Source: Methylosinus sp. Ce-a6 (lineage in GTDB: Bacteria; Pseudomonadota; Alphaproteobacteria; Rhizobiales; Beijerinckiaceae). Taken from it: a stretch of 64,000 bases of DNA. The stretch's first letter is position 1, and each line of letters begins with the position of its first letter. The stretch lies in the NCBI RefSeq assembly GCF_009811655.1, contig NZ_BGJX01000012.1:1-64000 (forward strand), given 5' to 3'. The notes under the pieces were generated by a model, which saw only the letters and a program-made list of their open reading frames with translations, made no database searches and was not told the origin of the DNA. Of this stretch, positions 42,659-52,029 are shown in pieces. A program made the translations under genes and the position numbers.

Positions 42659-43429
42659 GTGTCGACCGTCGATCTCAACGCCGATCTCGGAGAAGGATAC
42701 GGAGCCTGGCGCATGGGCGACGACGAGGCCATGCTCGGCCTCGTCACCTCCGCCAATGTCGCCTGCGGCTATCACGCCGGCGACCCGGATATAATGGCGC
42801 GCTGCTTTTCGCTCGCCAAACGCCGCGGCGTCGCGATCGGCGCGCATGTGTCCTTTCCCGATCTCGCGGGTTTCGGGCGCCGGCGCATTCCCTATTCGGC
42901 GGCCGAGGTCGAGCGTCTCGTCGCCTATCAGATCGGCGCGGCGCAGGGGCTCGCGCGCTATAGCGGCCACCGCCTCACCTATGTGAAATGCCATGGCGCG
43001 CTCGCCAATGTGGCGGAAGTCGAGCCGGAAATCGCGCTGGCCGTCGCCCGGGCGACGCACGCCGTCGACGCGGGCCTCACTCTGCTCGCCATCGCGCGCA
43101 GCGAGCAGGTGGCGGCCGCCGAACATGCGGGCGTTCCCATCGCCCATGAAGTTTTCGCCGATCGCGCCTATCTCGACGACGGACGGCTGAAGCCGCGCAG
43201 CCAGAAGGGCGCCGTGATCGAAGATGCGGATTGGGCCGCCGCGCGCGCGCTCGCCATGCTGCAAGACGGGGCGATCGTCACCGAAAGCGGCAAGCGCCTG
43301 CCGACGCAGATCGATTCCATCTGCGTGCATGGCGACACGCCGCACGCCGTCGAGATGACGCGGCGCCTGCGCAAGGCGCTGGAGCGCGCCGGCTACGAGC
43401 TCTTTCCCTTCGCGCCGTCGGAGGCGTGA
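42659..43429 (+). CDS. pxpA: 5-oxoprolinase subunit A
   Basis: LamB/YcsF-family subunit of the ATP-dependent 5-oxoprolinase (PxpABC), which opens the spontaneous damage product 5-oxoproline to glutamate. The 256 residues start at a GTG at 42659 (STVDLNADLGEGYGAWRMGD). Family signatures: SANVACGYHAGDPDIM, IGAHVSFPDLAGFGRR, YVKCHGALAN, EVFADRAYLDDGRL and DSICVHGDTPHAVEM. First gene of the pxpABC operon, 4 bp before pxpB. Confidence 0.94.
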   Translation: MSTVDLNADLGEGYGAWRMGDDEAMLGLVTSANVACGYHAGDPDIMARCFSLAKRRGVAIGAHVSFPDLAGFGRRRIPYSAAEVERLVAYQIGAAQGLARYSGHRLTYVKCHGALANVAEVEPEIALAVARATHAVDAGLTLLAIARSEQVAAAEHAGVPIAHEVFADRAYLDDGRLKPRSQKGAVIEDADWAAARALAMLQDGAIVTESGKRLPTQIDSICVHGDTPHAVEMTRRLRKALERAGYELFPFAPSEA

Positions 43430-43433
43430 GGCG

Positions 43434-44171
43434 ATGCGCTATCCTGCGCCGCGCTGTCTCGACGCCGGCGAGGCGGCGCTCGTCGTCGAATTCGGCGACA
43501 GCGTCGATCCCGCGATCAACGCCGGCGTGCTGGCGCTCGACGCCGCTCTGCGCGCCGCGCCGCTCGTCGGAATTGTCGAGACGGTTCCGACCTATCGCTC
43601 CTTGATGATCCACTACGATCCGCTCGCGCTCGGCCGCGCGGCGCTCGTCGCTCATATCGAAGCGATGGAGACGCGGGGCGTGGCGGAGCGCCCGCCTCGC
43701 GTCCGCTGGATCATTCCCTGCTGCTATGATCCGCCCCATGGCGAGGATCTGGCGGCGGCGGGCGAATCTTTGTCGCTGTCGCCCGAGCGCGTCGCCGCGC
43801 TCCATGCGGGCGGCGATTATCGCGCCTATATGTATGGCTTCGCGCCGGGCTGGTGCTATCTCGGCGGCCTGCCGCCGGCGCTCGCCGTTCCGCGCCGCGC
43901 CGCGCCGCGCGCCCCGACGCCGAAAGGCGCCGTGCTCATCGGCGGCGGCCTCTCGCTCATCGGCGCCGATCCCATGCCGACGGGCTGGTATGTCGTCGGC
44001 CGCACGCCCGAGCGGCTCATCGCGCTCGAACGCGATCCGCCCTTCTTCGTGAATGTCGGCGACGCGCTGCGCTTCGAGCCCGTCGACGACGCGCGTTTTC
44101 GCGCGCTCGCCGAGAGAAGCGCGGGCGGCGAGATCGTCGCGCGGCGCGAGATGCTGGACGCTCGCCCATGA
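43434..44171 (+). CDS. pxpB: 5-oxoprolinase subunit B
   Basis: KipI-type subunit of 5-oxoprolinase, 245 residues. Signature segments are DPAINAGVLALDAAL, VPTYRSLMIHYDPL, YRAYMYGFAPGWCYLGGLP and GAVLIGGGLSLIGADPMPTG, followed by WYVVGRTPERL. Forms a catalytic unit with PxpC. The start at 43434 is close behind pxpA and the stop overlaps the pxpC start (ATGA). Confidence 0.93.
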   Translation: MRYPAPRCLDAGEAALVVEFGDSVDPAINAGVLALDAALRAAPLVGIVETVPTYRSLMIHYDPLALGRAALVAHIEAMETRGVAERPPRVRWIIPCCYDPPHGEDLAAAGESLSLSPERVAALHAGGDYRAYMYGFAPGWCYLGGLPPALAVPRRAAPRAPTPKGAVLIGGGLSLIGADPMPTGWYVVGRTPERLIALERDPPFFVNVGDALRFEPVDDARFRALAERSAGGEIVARREMLDARP

Positions 44172-45208
44172 GCACGCAGACGAGCGGGCGGCTCCTCGTT
44201 CGTGCGGCGGGGCCGGGCGTCACTATTCAGGACGCTGGACGATGCGGGAGCCTGCGCTTCGGCGTGACGCCGGCGGGGCCGATGGACGAGCGCGCCTTCA
44301 TCGCCGCCAATCAGGCGGTGGGCGCGCCGCGGGGCGCTGCGGCGATCGAGGTCTCGCTCGGCGGCGTCGAGCTCGTCACCTCGGGCGAAACGATCGGCCT
44401 CGCCATCGCCGGCGGCGATTTCGATATTCGTCTCGATGGCGCGCGGCTGCCCTGCGCTTGCGCGCTCCCGCTGGAGCCGGGCGCTTCGCTCACGATCCGC
44501 GCGGGGCGGAGCGGCTCATGGTGCTATGTGGCCGTCGCGGGGCGCATCGATCTGCCGCCGGCGCTCGGCTCCCTCGCCACGCACACGCGATCTGGAATGG
44601 GCGGTCTCGAGGGACGGGGATTGCGCGCCGGCGATGCGCTGCCGCTCGCGGGTCTCGCGCCGCCGCGCGGGCCGCTCGCGATCGACGCCCCTTGGCTCGC
44701 CGCGAGCGGCGCGCCGATCCGCGTTCTGCTCGGCCCGCAGGCCGATTATTTCACCCATGAGGCGATCGACGAATTTTTGTCGGCGCGCTGGCGCCTCTCG
44801 CCGCGCAGCGACCGCATGGCCTATCGGCTGGAAGGGCCGCGCCTCTCCCATGCGAAGGGCCATGACATCGTTTCCGACGGCGTCGCGCTCGGCGCGATAC
44901 AGGTTCCGGGCGACGGCGCGCCGCTCGTCTTGATGGCCGATCGCCAGCCGACCGGCGGCTATCCGAAGATCGCCAATGTCATCGGCGCCGACATCGGGCG
45001 CCTGGCGCAGACGCGGCCGGGCGAGGAGATTTCGTTCGTCGCCGTCTCGATCGAGGAGGCGGTCGCGGCGCGGCGCGCGCTCGCCGAGGCGATCGCCGCA
45101 GGCGTGCGGCTGCGTCCGCAGGGCGGCGAGCTCTCGACGGAATTGCTGCTCTCGGCCAATCTCATCGGCGGCGTCGCCGATGCGTATGGGTCTTTGGAAC
45201 CGGAATAG
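44168..45208 (+). CDS. pxpC: 5-oxoprolinase subunit C
   Basis: KipA/biotin-dependent-carboxylase-like subunit, 346 residues from the ATG at 44168 that overlaps pxpB by 4 bp. Motifs: GPGVTIQDAGRCGSLRFGV, PAGPMDERAFIAANQAVG, GPQADYFTHEAIDEFL and DRQPTGGYPKIANVIGADIG. With PxpA and PxpB it makes glutamate from 5-oxoproline using ATP. A small GGGGAGG/CCTCCC hairpin follows the stop. Confidence 0.93.
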   Translation: MSTQTSGRLLVRAAGPGVTIQDAGRCGSLRFGVTPAGPMDERAFIAANQAVGAPRGAAAIEVSLGGVELVTSGETIGLAIAGGDFDIRLDGARLPCACALPLEPGASLTIRAGRSGSWCYVAVAGRIDLPPALGSLATHTRSGMGGLEGRGLRAGDALPLAGLAPPRGPLAIDAPWLAASGAPIRVLLGPQADYFTHEAIDEFLSARWRLSPRSDRMAYRLEGPRLSHAKGHDIVSDGVALGAIQVPGDGAPLVLMADRQPTGGYPKIANVIGADIGRLAQTRPGEEISFVAVSIEEAVAARRALAEAIAAGVRLRPQGGELSTELLLSANLIGGVADAYGSLEPE

Positions 45209-45272
45209 GGGAGGAACCTCCCGTACCCTTCCCCGCTACGCGGGAGAGAGGGCCTATCGAGCGCCGTGAGAA

Positions 45273-46586
45273 TCAGTCCTGCAGCGGCCCCCAAGACGGA
45301 TCGGAGGCGTAGGACGGCGTCGGCACCGGGAATTCCGAGCGGCCGAAAATATCCACCATGTAGATTTTCGCGCCCGAGCCGCCGCCCGGATCGCGGAAGA
45401 ACATCAGGAACAGCCCGTTGGGCGCAAAGGTCGGGCCCTCATTGTGGAAGCCCTCGGTGAGAATGCGCTCGCCGGAGCCGTCCGGCTTCATCACGCCTAT
45501 GCCGAAGGAGCCGCTCGACTGCTTGGTGAAGGCGATGTAATCGCCCTTGGGCGACCAGACCGGCGTCGAATAATGGCCCGAGCCGAAGGAGATGCGCCGC
45601 GCGCCGCCGCCATTCGCGCCCATCACGTAAATCTGCTGCGAGCCGCCGCGGTCGGATTCGAAGACGATCTCGCCGCCGGTCGGCGAATAGGAGGGCGAGG
45701 TGTCGATGGCGTTGGTGTCGGTGAGGCGCGTCGTCGTGCGCGAGCGCAGATCCATGGCGTAGAGATTGGTGGCCGCGCCCTGCGAGAGCGACATCACGAT
45801 CTTCTGCCCGTCCGGCGAGAAGCGCGGCGAGAAGGTCATGCCCGGAAAATTGCCGACCACCTCGCGCTGGCCGCTCTCTATGTTCAGCAGCAGCACCTTC
45901 GGATCGGCGGAGCCGAAGGACATATAGGTGACGTCCTGCGACGAGGGCGAGAAGCGCGGCGTGACCACGAGCTCCTCGCCGCGGGTCAGATAGCGCACAT
46001 TGGCGCCGTCCTGATCCATGATGGCGAGGCGCTTGCGGCGATGCTCCTTCGGCCCGCTCTCGTCGACGAAGACGACGCGCGTGTCGAAGAAGCCCTTCTC
46101 GCCGGTGATGCGCGTGAACACGGCGTCCGAGACGAGATGGGCGACGCGGCGCATATTGGCGGCGTCGGTGACATATTGCTGGCCCGCCGCCTGCTCGCCC
46201 GTCGAGACGTCGAACAGGCGGAACTCGGTCTTGAGCCGCCCGTCCGGGCTGCGCTGCGAGCGGCCGGTCACGACGAATTGCGCATTGACCGTGCGGAAGA
46301 GATCGAGATTGGGCGCGGCTTCGGAGCCGGCGGACTCCGGAAAGCCGCCCGGCTCGATCGGCCGCAGGAAGACGGAGCGCTTGAAATTATTGACGATGAC
46401 GCTCGTCACTATGCGCGCCGCCTCGTCGCCGGAAAAATTCGTGACCGCCACGGAGACGGGCTGGAAGCCGCCGCCCGCGCGCAGATCGAGCACGCGCGCC
46501 GCGCGCGAGGGCGCGGCGAAGAGCGGCGAGAGGGTCGCGCCGGCGATGAGGCCGGCGGCGGAGCGGCGGGAGAGGTGGAGCGTCAT
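45273..46586 (-). CDS. tolB: Tol-Pal periplasmic beta-propeller protein TolB
   Basis: Periplasmic component that links TolA and Pal during outer-membrane constriction. The 437 residues from the ATG at 46586 start with a Tat-like/Sec signal ([20 protein letters not shown]). An N-terminal alpha/beta domain ([19 protein letters not shown]) precedes WD40-like propeller repeats such as [38 protein letters not shown] and [15 protein letters not shown]. Last gene of ybgC-tolQRAB; pal, normally next, is not present here, and pxpC converges from the other side. Confidence 0.95.
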   Translation of the reverse strand: MTLHLSRRSAAGLIAGATLSPLFAAPSRAARVLDLRAGGGFQPVSVAVTNFSGDEAARIVTSVIVNNFKRSVFLRPIEPGGFPESAGSEAAPNLDLFRTVNAQFVVTGRSQRSPDGRLKTEFRLFDVSTGEQAAGQQYVTDAANMRRVAHLVSDAVFTRITGEKGFFDTRVVFVDESGPKEHRRKRLAIMDQDGANVRYLTRGEELVVTPRFSPSSQDVTYMSFGSADPKVLLLNIESGQREVVGNFPGMTFSPRFSPDGQKIVMSLSQGAATNLYAMDLRSRTTTRLTDTNAIDTSPSYSPTGGEIVFESDRGGSQQIYVMGANGGGARRISFGSGHYSTPVWSPKGDYIAFTKQSSGSFGIGVMKPDGSGERILTEGFHNEGPTFAPNGLFLMFFRDPGGGSGAKIYMVDIFGRSEFPVPTPSYASDPSWGPLQD

Positions 46587-46639
46587 GCGATGCGGGTCCT
46601 GGGCGTTTCTCAAATCGGGGCGGAGGGGCGAGGCCGCCG

Positions 46640-47920
46640 CTACATATCTTCTCTCATGTCCAATTCCGTGACGCGCCAATAATCGTAATAGGATGCGAAG
46701 GCGGGGGGAATCGGCATGGGGCTGCAGCGCCGCACGGCGCCGAGCGCCTGCTCGCCGCGACTGCGCTCGACGGGATCGGAAGAAGGGTTGAGCAGGCGCG
46801 GGGCGCCCTCGAGCGCGCCCTCCCGCGTCAGGCGAAACTCCACGCGCGGCACATAGGTCTGAGCGTTGATCGACAGCGCCGCCTGCCAGCACCGGCGATA
46901 ATGCTCGACCGTATAGGCGTCGATCTGCGCCTGCATCGTCGGCGACATGCGCGGCGCGCTCGCCGTGGGCGCGCCGAGCGAGGCTGTCTTGGTCAGCTCC
47001 GCGCCGGTCGCGGCGCGACGCTGCGGCGCCTCGCGGCTCAACAGATTGGCGATACTGGCCGCGTCGAATTTCGATTTGGGCGCGGTCTCGTCGCCGGATT
47101 TCGGTTTTGCCGGCGGCTTGTCGGATTTCTTGGCCTCGTCAGCCTCGCCCGGCGCGCCCTTTTCGGCGGTTTTCTTCTTCTCGAGGAGCTTCGCCACCTC
47201 GTCGACCTTCAGCCGCGGCTCGTCCTTTTGCTTGCCCTGCTCCTTCGGCTTGGCCTCTTGCTTTTTGACCTCTTGCTTTTTGGCCTCTTCCGGGGGCTTC
47301 GGCTCGTCCTTCGGCTTGGGCTTTTGCGGCGGCTGCGGCGTCTCCTTCGCCTCCTTCTCGGGCTTGGGCCGCGAGGGAGGCTTCGGCTTCACTGCCTCGG
47401 CCTCTTCGGGCTCCTCGCGTTCGGGCGGCGGCGCGGGCTTGGCGCGCTCCGGCTTCGGCGGCTCCGCCTTGGCCGGCTGCGGCTTGGGCGGCTCGGGCTT
47501 GGGCGGCTCGGGCTTCGGCGGTGTGGGGCGGACGGGCGGCTCCGGCGTCGGCGGCAAAGCGGCGACGCGCTTTGGCGGCGGCGGGGCCTCGGGCCTGTCT
47601 TCCGGCTCTTCGAGCCGCCGCTCGAGCGGCGGGGGCGGGGCGGCGACGTCCTTCGTCGCCTCGGCGAGCGGCGGCAGCGGCTTCGTCTCGCGCTGCTCGG
47701 CGATCTTGTCGGCGCGCTGGACGGGCTTGACCTCTTTCGCGGTCTTCTCGCCCTTCATCACCTGATTGAGCTGCGCATCCGTGACGATGTCGATCGGCAC
47801 GGTCTCCTGCGCGTCATCGAATTTCCTCGCGTCCGAAAAGGCGACGAGCGTCGCCAGCAGCAGCCCGGCATGGGCGGCCGCCGAGACGAGGAGGCCGGGT
47901 TCGTGGCGCGAGGGCTTCAA
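46640..47920 (-). CDS. tolA: TolA, envelope-spanning Tol-Pal component
   Basis: Inner-membrane-anchored protein that couples TolQR to TolB-Pal. Of 426 residues, a single N-terminal helix ([19 protein letters not shown]) is followed by a long Pro/Lys/Glu-rich periplasmic rod ([16 protein letters not shown], then [11 protein letters not shown]) with a charged coiled-coil-like part. The C-terminal TolA III-like domain ([20 protein letters not shown] onward) has the paired Cys expected. Nine bp downstream of tolR and 53 bp before tolB. Confidence 0.92.
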   Translation of the reverse strand: MKPSRHEPGLLVSAAAHAGLLLATLVAFSDARKFDDAQETVPIDIVTDAQLNQVMKGEKTAKEVKPVQRADKIAEQRETKPLPPLAEATKDVAAPPPPLERRLEEPEDRPEAPPPPKRVAALPPTPEPPVRPTPPKPEPPKPEPPKPQPAKAEPPKPERAKPAPPPEREEPEEAEAVKPKPPSRPKPEKEAKETPQPPQKPKPKDEPKPPEEAKKQEVKKQEAKPKEQGKQKDEPRLKVDEVAKLLEKKKTAEKGAPGEADEAKKSDKPPAKPKSGDETAPKSKFDAASIANLLSREAPQRRAATGAELTKTASLGAPTASAPRMSPTMQAQIDAYTVEHYRRCWQAALSINAQTYVPRVEFRLTREGALEGAPRLLNPSSDPVERSRGEQALGAVRRCSPMPIPPAFASYYDYWRVTELDMREDM

Positions 47921-47929
47921 TTCTCGCCC

Positions 47930-48379
47930 TCACTTCTTGTCCACTTCGGTCACCAGCGCGACCTTCTTGTAGCCGGCCGTCGTCACCAGCGACATGATCT
48001 CGGCGACGCGGCCGTAATTCACCGTTTTGGAGGCGCGCATATAGATGCGCTCGTCGAAGCCCGCCTTGGCGGTCTCCTTCAGCCGGTCGAGGAGCTGGCC
48101 GATCTCGATCGGCTGATCCATGAGGAAGACCTGCCCCTTGTCGTCGATGGCGATGGCGAGCGGCTTCTGATCGACATTGAGCGGGCCGGCCTTGGTCTGC
48201 GGCAGATCGACGGCGACGCCGGTCGCGAGCAGCGGCGCCGCCACCATGAAGATGATGAGCAGCACCAGCATCACATCGATGAAGGGCGTCATATTGATGT
48301 CGGCCATGGCGCCGTAGCGCGGCGTTCCGCGCCGCCGGCGTCCCGAGCCCTTGCGTCCCGCGGCGATCGAGGCTCCCAT
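47930..48379 (-). CDS. tolR: TolR, proton-channel subunit
   Basis: ExbD/TolR-family inner-membrane protein, 149 residues. A basic N-terminus (RKGSGRRRRGTPRYG) leads into INMTPFIDVMLVLLIIFMVA, where the Asp is the proton-channel residue. A periplasmic domain follows (VDLPQTKAGPLNVDQKPLAI). With TolQ it uses the proton gradient to energise TolA. Confidence 0.95.
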   Translation of the reverse strand: MGASIAAGRKGSGRRRRGTPRYGAMADINMTPFIDVMLVLLIIFMVAAPLLATGVAVDLPQTKAGPLNVDQKPLAIAIDDKGQVFLMDQPIEIGQLLDRLKETAKAGFDERIYMRASKTVNYGRVAEIMSLVTTAGYKKVALVTEVDKK

Positions 48380-48394
48380 GCGCGTCTCCCGCTC

Positions 48395-49129
<735 letters not shown>

Positions 49130-49373
49130 GAAAGTCGTCCTCGGAAGTCGCGGGGTCGGCGGCGAAACTCTCGGCGTGGCGGAATCGTCGGCTCGTGCTC
49201 GCGCCGAGACCGGGCGGCGAACATTTTAGGAAAATCGAGTCGCGCTCGCTCCCGCAGCGCCGCGCCAAATGCTGCGGAGCCAAAGCGGTATGGAGCGCGA
49301 ATCCGCCGAGATTTTGTCCAGGATGCGCCGCACAAAGAGAAATATGAGCGGAAGGCTTAAGGGACCGTAAAGG

Positions 49374-49796
49374 TCAAGAGCCGCGAGGATCGGCGACGGA
49401 GGCGAATTTCGCGCGCACGTCGGAGGGCAGGCGGCGCGGCCGGCCGCCTTCCACCGCGGCGATCTTCACCTGCGCGGAAACCAGCGTCTCGTCGCCGCGC
49501 GTCACGCGTTGATCGAGATCGAAGGAGGCGCCGGACACCTCCCGGACGATCGTCTCGACGCAGAGCGAATCGTCCATCTGCGCGGGCTTGCGGAAGTCGA
49601 TCGTCATCGCCCGCACGACGAAAAACAGGCCTCCGCCCGCGCCCTGCAGCAGCGCGCGCTGGCCGAGGCCGAGATCGCGCAGCAGCTCGGTGCGCCCGCG
49701 CTCCATGAAGCGCAGATAGGAGGCGTGATAGACGAGGCCGGAGAAATCCGTGTCCTCGTAATAGACGCGGACTGTGAGGCGGTGCGGATGGGTCAT
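49374..49796 (-). CDS. ybgC: Tol-Pal-associated acyl-CoA thioesterase YbgC
   Basis: Hot-dog-fold thioesterase that accompanies tol-pal genes; 140 residues. The active-site segment VYYEDTDFSGLVYHASYLRF (catalytic Asp in DTDFSG) continues into MERGRTELLRDLGL, with FFVVRAMTIDFRKPAQMDDS later. Cytoplasmic; linked to phospholipid metabolism in other bacteria. First gene of the tol cluster. The start at 49796 is the ATG that yields the standard MTHPHRLTVRVYYED opening. Confidence 0.92.
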   Translation of the reverse strand: MTHPHRLTVRVYYEDTDFSGLVYHASYLRFMERGRTELLRDLGLGQRALLQGAGGGLFFVVRAMTIDFRKPAQMDDSLCVETIVREVSGASFDLDQRVTRGDETLVSAQVKIAAVEGGRPRRLPSDVRAKFASVADPRGS

Positions 49797-49984
49797 TTGG
49801 CGCGCGCAGGATCGCTGGGAGGTCTGCTATACAGCAGGCGCCGGCGTCCCGCATCCCTTTCGATCTCGGCGGGACGCGGGTGGCGGGCGGTCGCGCGCTG
49901 CGCTGCAGCAGGCGGGATTGCGCCGCAATATATAATTCTGATACACAACGATTGTCGCGCGCGTATCGAGGCTGAGAAGGGTCG

Positions 49985-50803
49985 ATGAACAAAGAGCAAT
50001 GCGTCCTCGTCTGCGGCGTCGGGGAAAGAGCCTCGGCGGTGGCGAGGCGGCTGATCGGCGAAGGCTATGCGACGGTGCTCCATCAGGAGCGGCCGCCGCG
50101 CGCTCTGCGCCGGCGCATGTGCTATGCGGACGCCTGGTTCGACGGGATCGCCGCCGTGGCGGGGGTCGAGGCCCGCCGCGCCGACCGGCCTTCCGAATTT
50201 CTCTGCGGCATGCAGACGCGGCAATTTCTTCCCCTGCTGCTGCGGCCTTTCGAGGAGGTCGTGGAGCGCTGGCCATGGGATGTCGTCATCGCAGCGCCGG
50301 ATCATGACGGGCGGCCGGCGCGCTCGCTCGCCGATCTGGCCGAGCTGACGATCGGCGTCGGCTCCGGCTTCGTGGCCGGCGTGGACTGCGATCTCGCCAT
50401 CGCGACGGAGGGGCTCGATCCGGGCGCGGTGCTGCGGGCGGGCGATCCGCCCCCGAGCCGCCGCGCCTGCGACCGCCTCGCGCTCGATTATTGGGACGTG
50501 ATCGCTCCGCGGGAGGGCGCGCTCGCCTGGCGCATGAACATCGGCGATCGGGTCGAGGCGGAGGAGATATTGGGCTTTCTCGCCGAGGAGCCGGTTCGCG
50601 CGCCTGTGGCGGGGCGCGTCAGCGGACTGGCGCGGCCGGAGCTGCCGGCGCTTCCCGGCGCCCCGATCGCGGAGATCGCGACCTCCGATCGCGCGCCCAT
50701 CGCCGGCGTCTCCGATCGCAACAAGCTCGTCGCCCGCGGCGTCTCCTTCGCCGTGGAGATGGAGACGGGCGGATGGACCCCGGTCTCGATCGGCTCGCGC
50801 TGA
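49985..50803 (+). CDS. YqeB/EF2563-like protein (molybdenum hydroxylase accessory family)
   Basis: The 272-residue product begins with a Rossmann-type segment (VLVCGVGERASAVARRLIGE) followed by RALRRRMCYADAWFDGIAAV. That matches the start of the EF2563/YqeB family, which is tied to selenium-dependent molybdenum hydroxylases. The C-terminal third resembles a biotinyl/lipoyl-type barrel (VIAPREGALAWRMNIGDRVE, VRAPVAGRVSGLARPELPAL), also seen in that family. No molybdenum hydroxylase gene is nearby, so its partner is unknown; a link to the Mo-dependent formate dehydrogenase of this window is only speculation. Confidence 0.6.
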   Translation: MNKEQCVLVCGVGERASAVARRLIGEGYATVLHQERPPRALRRRMCYADAWFDGIAAVAGVEARRADRPSEFLCGMQTRQFLPLLLRPFEEVVERWPWDVVIAAPDHDGRPARSLADLAELTIGVGSGFVAGVDCDLAIATEGLDPGAVLRAGDPPPSRRACDRLALDYWDVIAPREGALAWRMNIGDRVEAEEILGFLAEEPVRAPVAGRVSGLARPELPALPGAPIAEIATSDRAPIAGVSDRNKLVARGVSFAVEMETGGWTPVSIGSR

Positions 50804-50829
50804 CCGGGCCGCCCAATCGCCGCCGGCGT

Positions 50830-50990
50830 TTTGCGATCGCCCGGCGCGGCGGCAGACTCGACAATCCACGGCGCTCACGCTTGCATCACAGACCAGAGCC
50901 ACCTAATCTATGAGCAAGCCGAAGGTTTCCCGGAACCGGACGCAACAGCGAAGCGCCCCGACGCCGGATGTAAGCGCGGGGCGTTTTTTG
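50830..50990 (+). ncRNA. Candidate small RNA ending in a strong terminator
   Basis: The gap between the YqeB-like gene and the next small gene ends in a textbook terminator at 50951-50990 (GCGCCCCG stem with CGGGGCG, then T6). The preceding ~110 bases contain complementary words (CTTGC with GCAAG; CCGGAACCGG) and no convincing ORF. It may be an independent structured RNA or just the 3' UTR of the upstream gene. I could not match it to 6S, SRP or another known RNA by eye. Confidence 0.35.
50951..50990 (+). terminator. Rho-independent terminator
   Basis: AAGCGCCCCG pairs with CGGGGCGTTT after a 14-17-nt loop, followed by TTTTTTG. It ends about 18 bp before the start of the small membrane-protein gene. 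Confidence 0.85.
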
Positions 50991-51007
50991 TGCTTCGACG
51001 CCGCAAA

Positions 51008-51202
51008 ATGTTCGATCCCGATTTGACCATACGGGCGCTTGCCGGGATCGCGCTGGCGCTGTTTCTGACGCCGGCTCTTCGCCCTCTCGGCCTGCCGGAA
51101 GGAGCGGCGCGTTTCTGTCGTCTCGCGGGCGGCGTGACGCTCGCCATCGGCATCGGCGTGGCGCTCGGCGCGACGGTCGATTGGTTTTTTCGCCCGCGCT
51201 AG
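51008..51202 (+). CDS. Small two-helix membrane protein
   Basis: The 64-residue product from the ATG at 51008 ([20 protein letters not shown]) has two hydrophobic helices (residues ~9-24 and ~37-58) and a short basic C-terminus (WFFRPR). Codon usage is in keeping with the neighbours. No family recognised. A longer frame from 50831 would run through the terminator, so it is rejected. Confidence 0.55.
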   Translation: MFDPDLTIRALAGIALALFLTPALRPLGLPEGAARFCRLAGGVTLAIGIGVALGATVDWFFRPR

Positions 51203-51226
51203 AGCCTTTTCGCTTATGAAGCTGTT

Positions 51227-51303
51227 TGGTCGGAGTGAGAGGATTCGAACCTCCGACCCCCTCGTCCCGAACGAGGTGCGCTACCAGGCTGCGCTACACT
51301 CCG
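51227..51303 (-). tRNA. tRNA-Pro (anticodon CGG)
   Basis: 77 nt on the minus strand including an encoded CCA end. Acceptor stem CGGAGTG/CACTCCG, D arm GCGCAGCCTGGTAGCGC, anticodon stem CCTCG/CGAGG with loop TTCGGGA (CGG). T arm GAGG-TTCGAAT-CCTC. The CGG anticodon reads CCG, a preferred Pro codon in this GC-rich genome. Confidence 0.97.
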
Positions 51304-51395
51304 ATCTGGCGTCCGCGAAGCGGCCGCCGCTGGTCGAGGCGGTTTATAGCTTCAGGCTCTTCGACCTGCAACAGCTGTTTGCGCCTTCGCGGCGC

Positions 51396-51905
51396 TCATC
51401 GTCGCTCGAGCCGCAGATAGTGGAAATCCGCCTCGTCCTCGTCCGTTCGACGCGGCGTTTCGCGCCAGGTCTCGCGCCATTCCCCGGGGTCGAGCGCGGG
51501 AAACCGGGCGTCGCCCGCGACGTTGAGCGCGACCTCGGTCAGATGAATCACATCGGCCCGCGCGAGAAAGGCGGAATAGATCTGCGCGCCGCCGGCGACG
51601 ATGATCTCCGACGCTCCCATCGATTCGGCGAGCCGCGCGGCGGCGTCGAGAGCTTCTTCCGGGCTGCGCGCGAGATGCTCCCCCTGGGCGCGAAATTCCG
51701 CATCGCGCGACAAGACGACGGTCTTACGGCCGGGCAGGGGGCGCCCGATCGATTCGAATGTGCGCCGCCCCATGAGCAGCGGCTTGCCCCAGGTGAGCTC
51801 GCGAAAACGTCGAAGATCGCTCTTCAGGCGCCAGGGCGTCCGCTCTTGCGCGCCGATCACGCCATTGCGCGCGACGGCGGCGACGAAGACCAGTTTCGGC
51901 GTCAA
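51396..51905 (-). CDS. folA: Dihydrofolate reductase
   Basis: NADPH-dependent reduction of dihydrofolate; 169 residues, normal length. A TTG at 51905 (TPKLVFVAAVARNGVIGAQE) is the only start giving the conserved N-terminus; the longer open frame is antisense to the Tim44-like gene. Signatures: RNGVIG, TPWRLKSDLRRFRELTWGKP, MGRRTFESIGRPLPGRKTVV and IIVAGGAQIYSAFL. Thymidylate synthase, its usual partner, is not adjacent. Confidence 0.93.
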   Translation of the reverse strand: MTPKLVFVAAVARNGVIGAQERTPWRLKSDLRRFRELTWGKPLLMGRRTFESIGRPLPGRKTVVLSRDAEFRAQGEHLARSPEEALDAAARLAESMGASEIIVAGGAQIYSAFLARADVIHLTEVALNVAGDARFPALDPGEWRETWRETPRRTDEDEADFHYLRLERR

Positions 51906-52029
51906 GCGAGCCTCCCGAAGCCTTCTCGCGTCCCGCCGCACGGCCCTTTGCCGCAAGGTCGGGTCCTTCCTATATAGATGACGCCCGAGTGATTCCCTTT
52001 TTCTTCGGGCGAACCGCTCGAGGATAGTC

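Noticed and set aside
50830..50990. Considered as 6S RNA or SRP RNA
   Set aside because: I cannot recognise the conserved loop sequences of either, and the usual neighbours of alphaproteobacterial 6S are absent.
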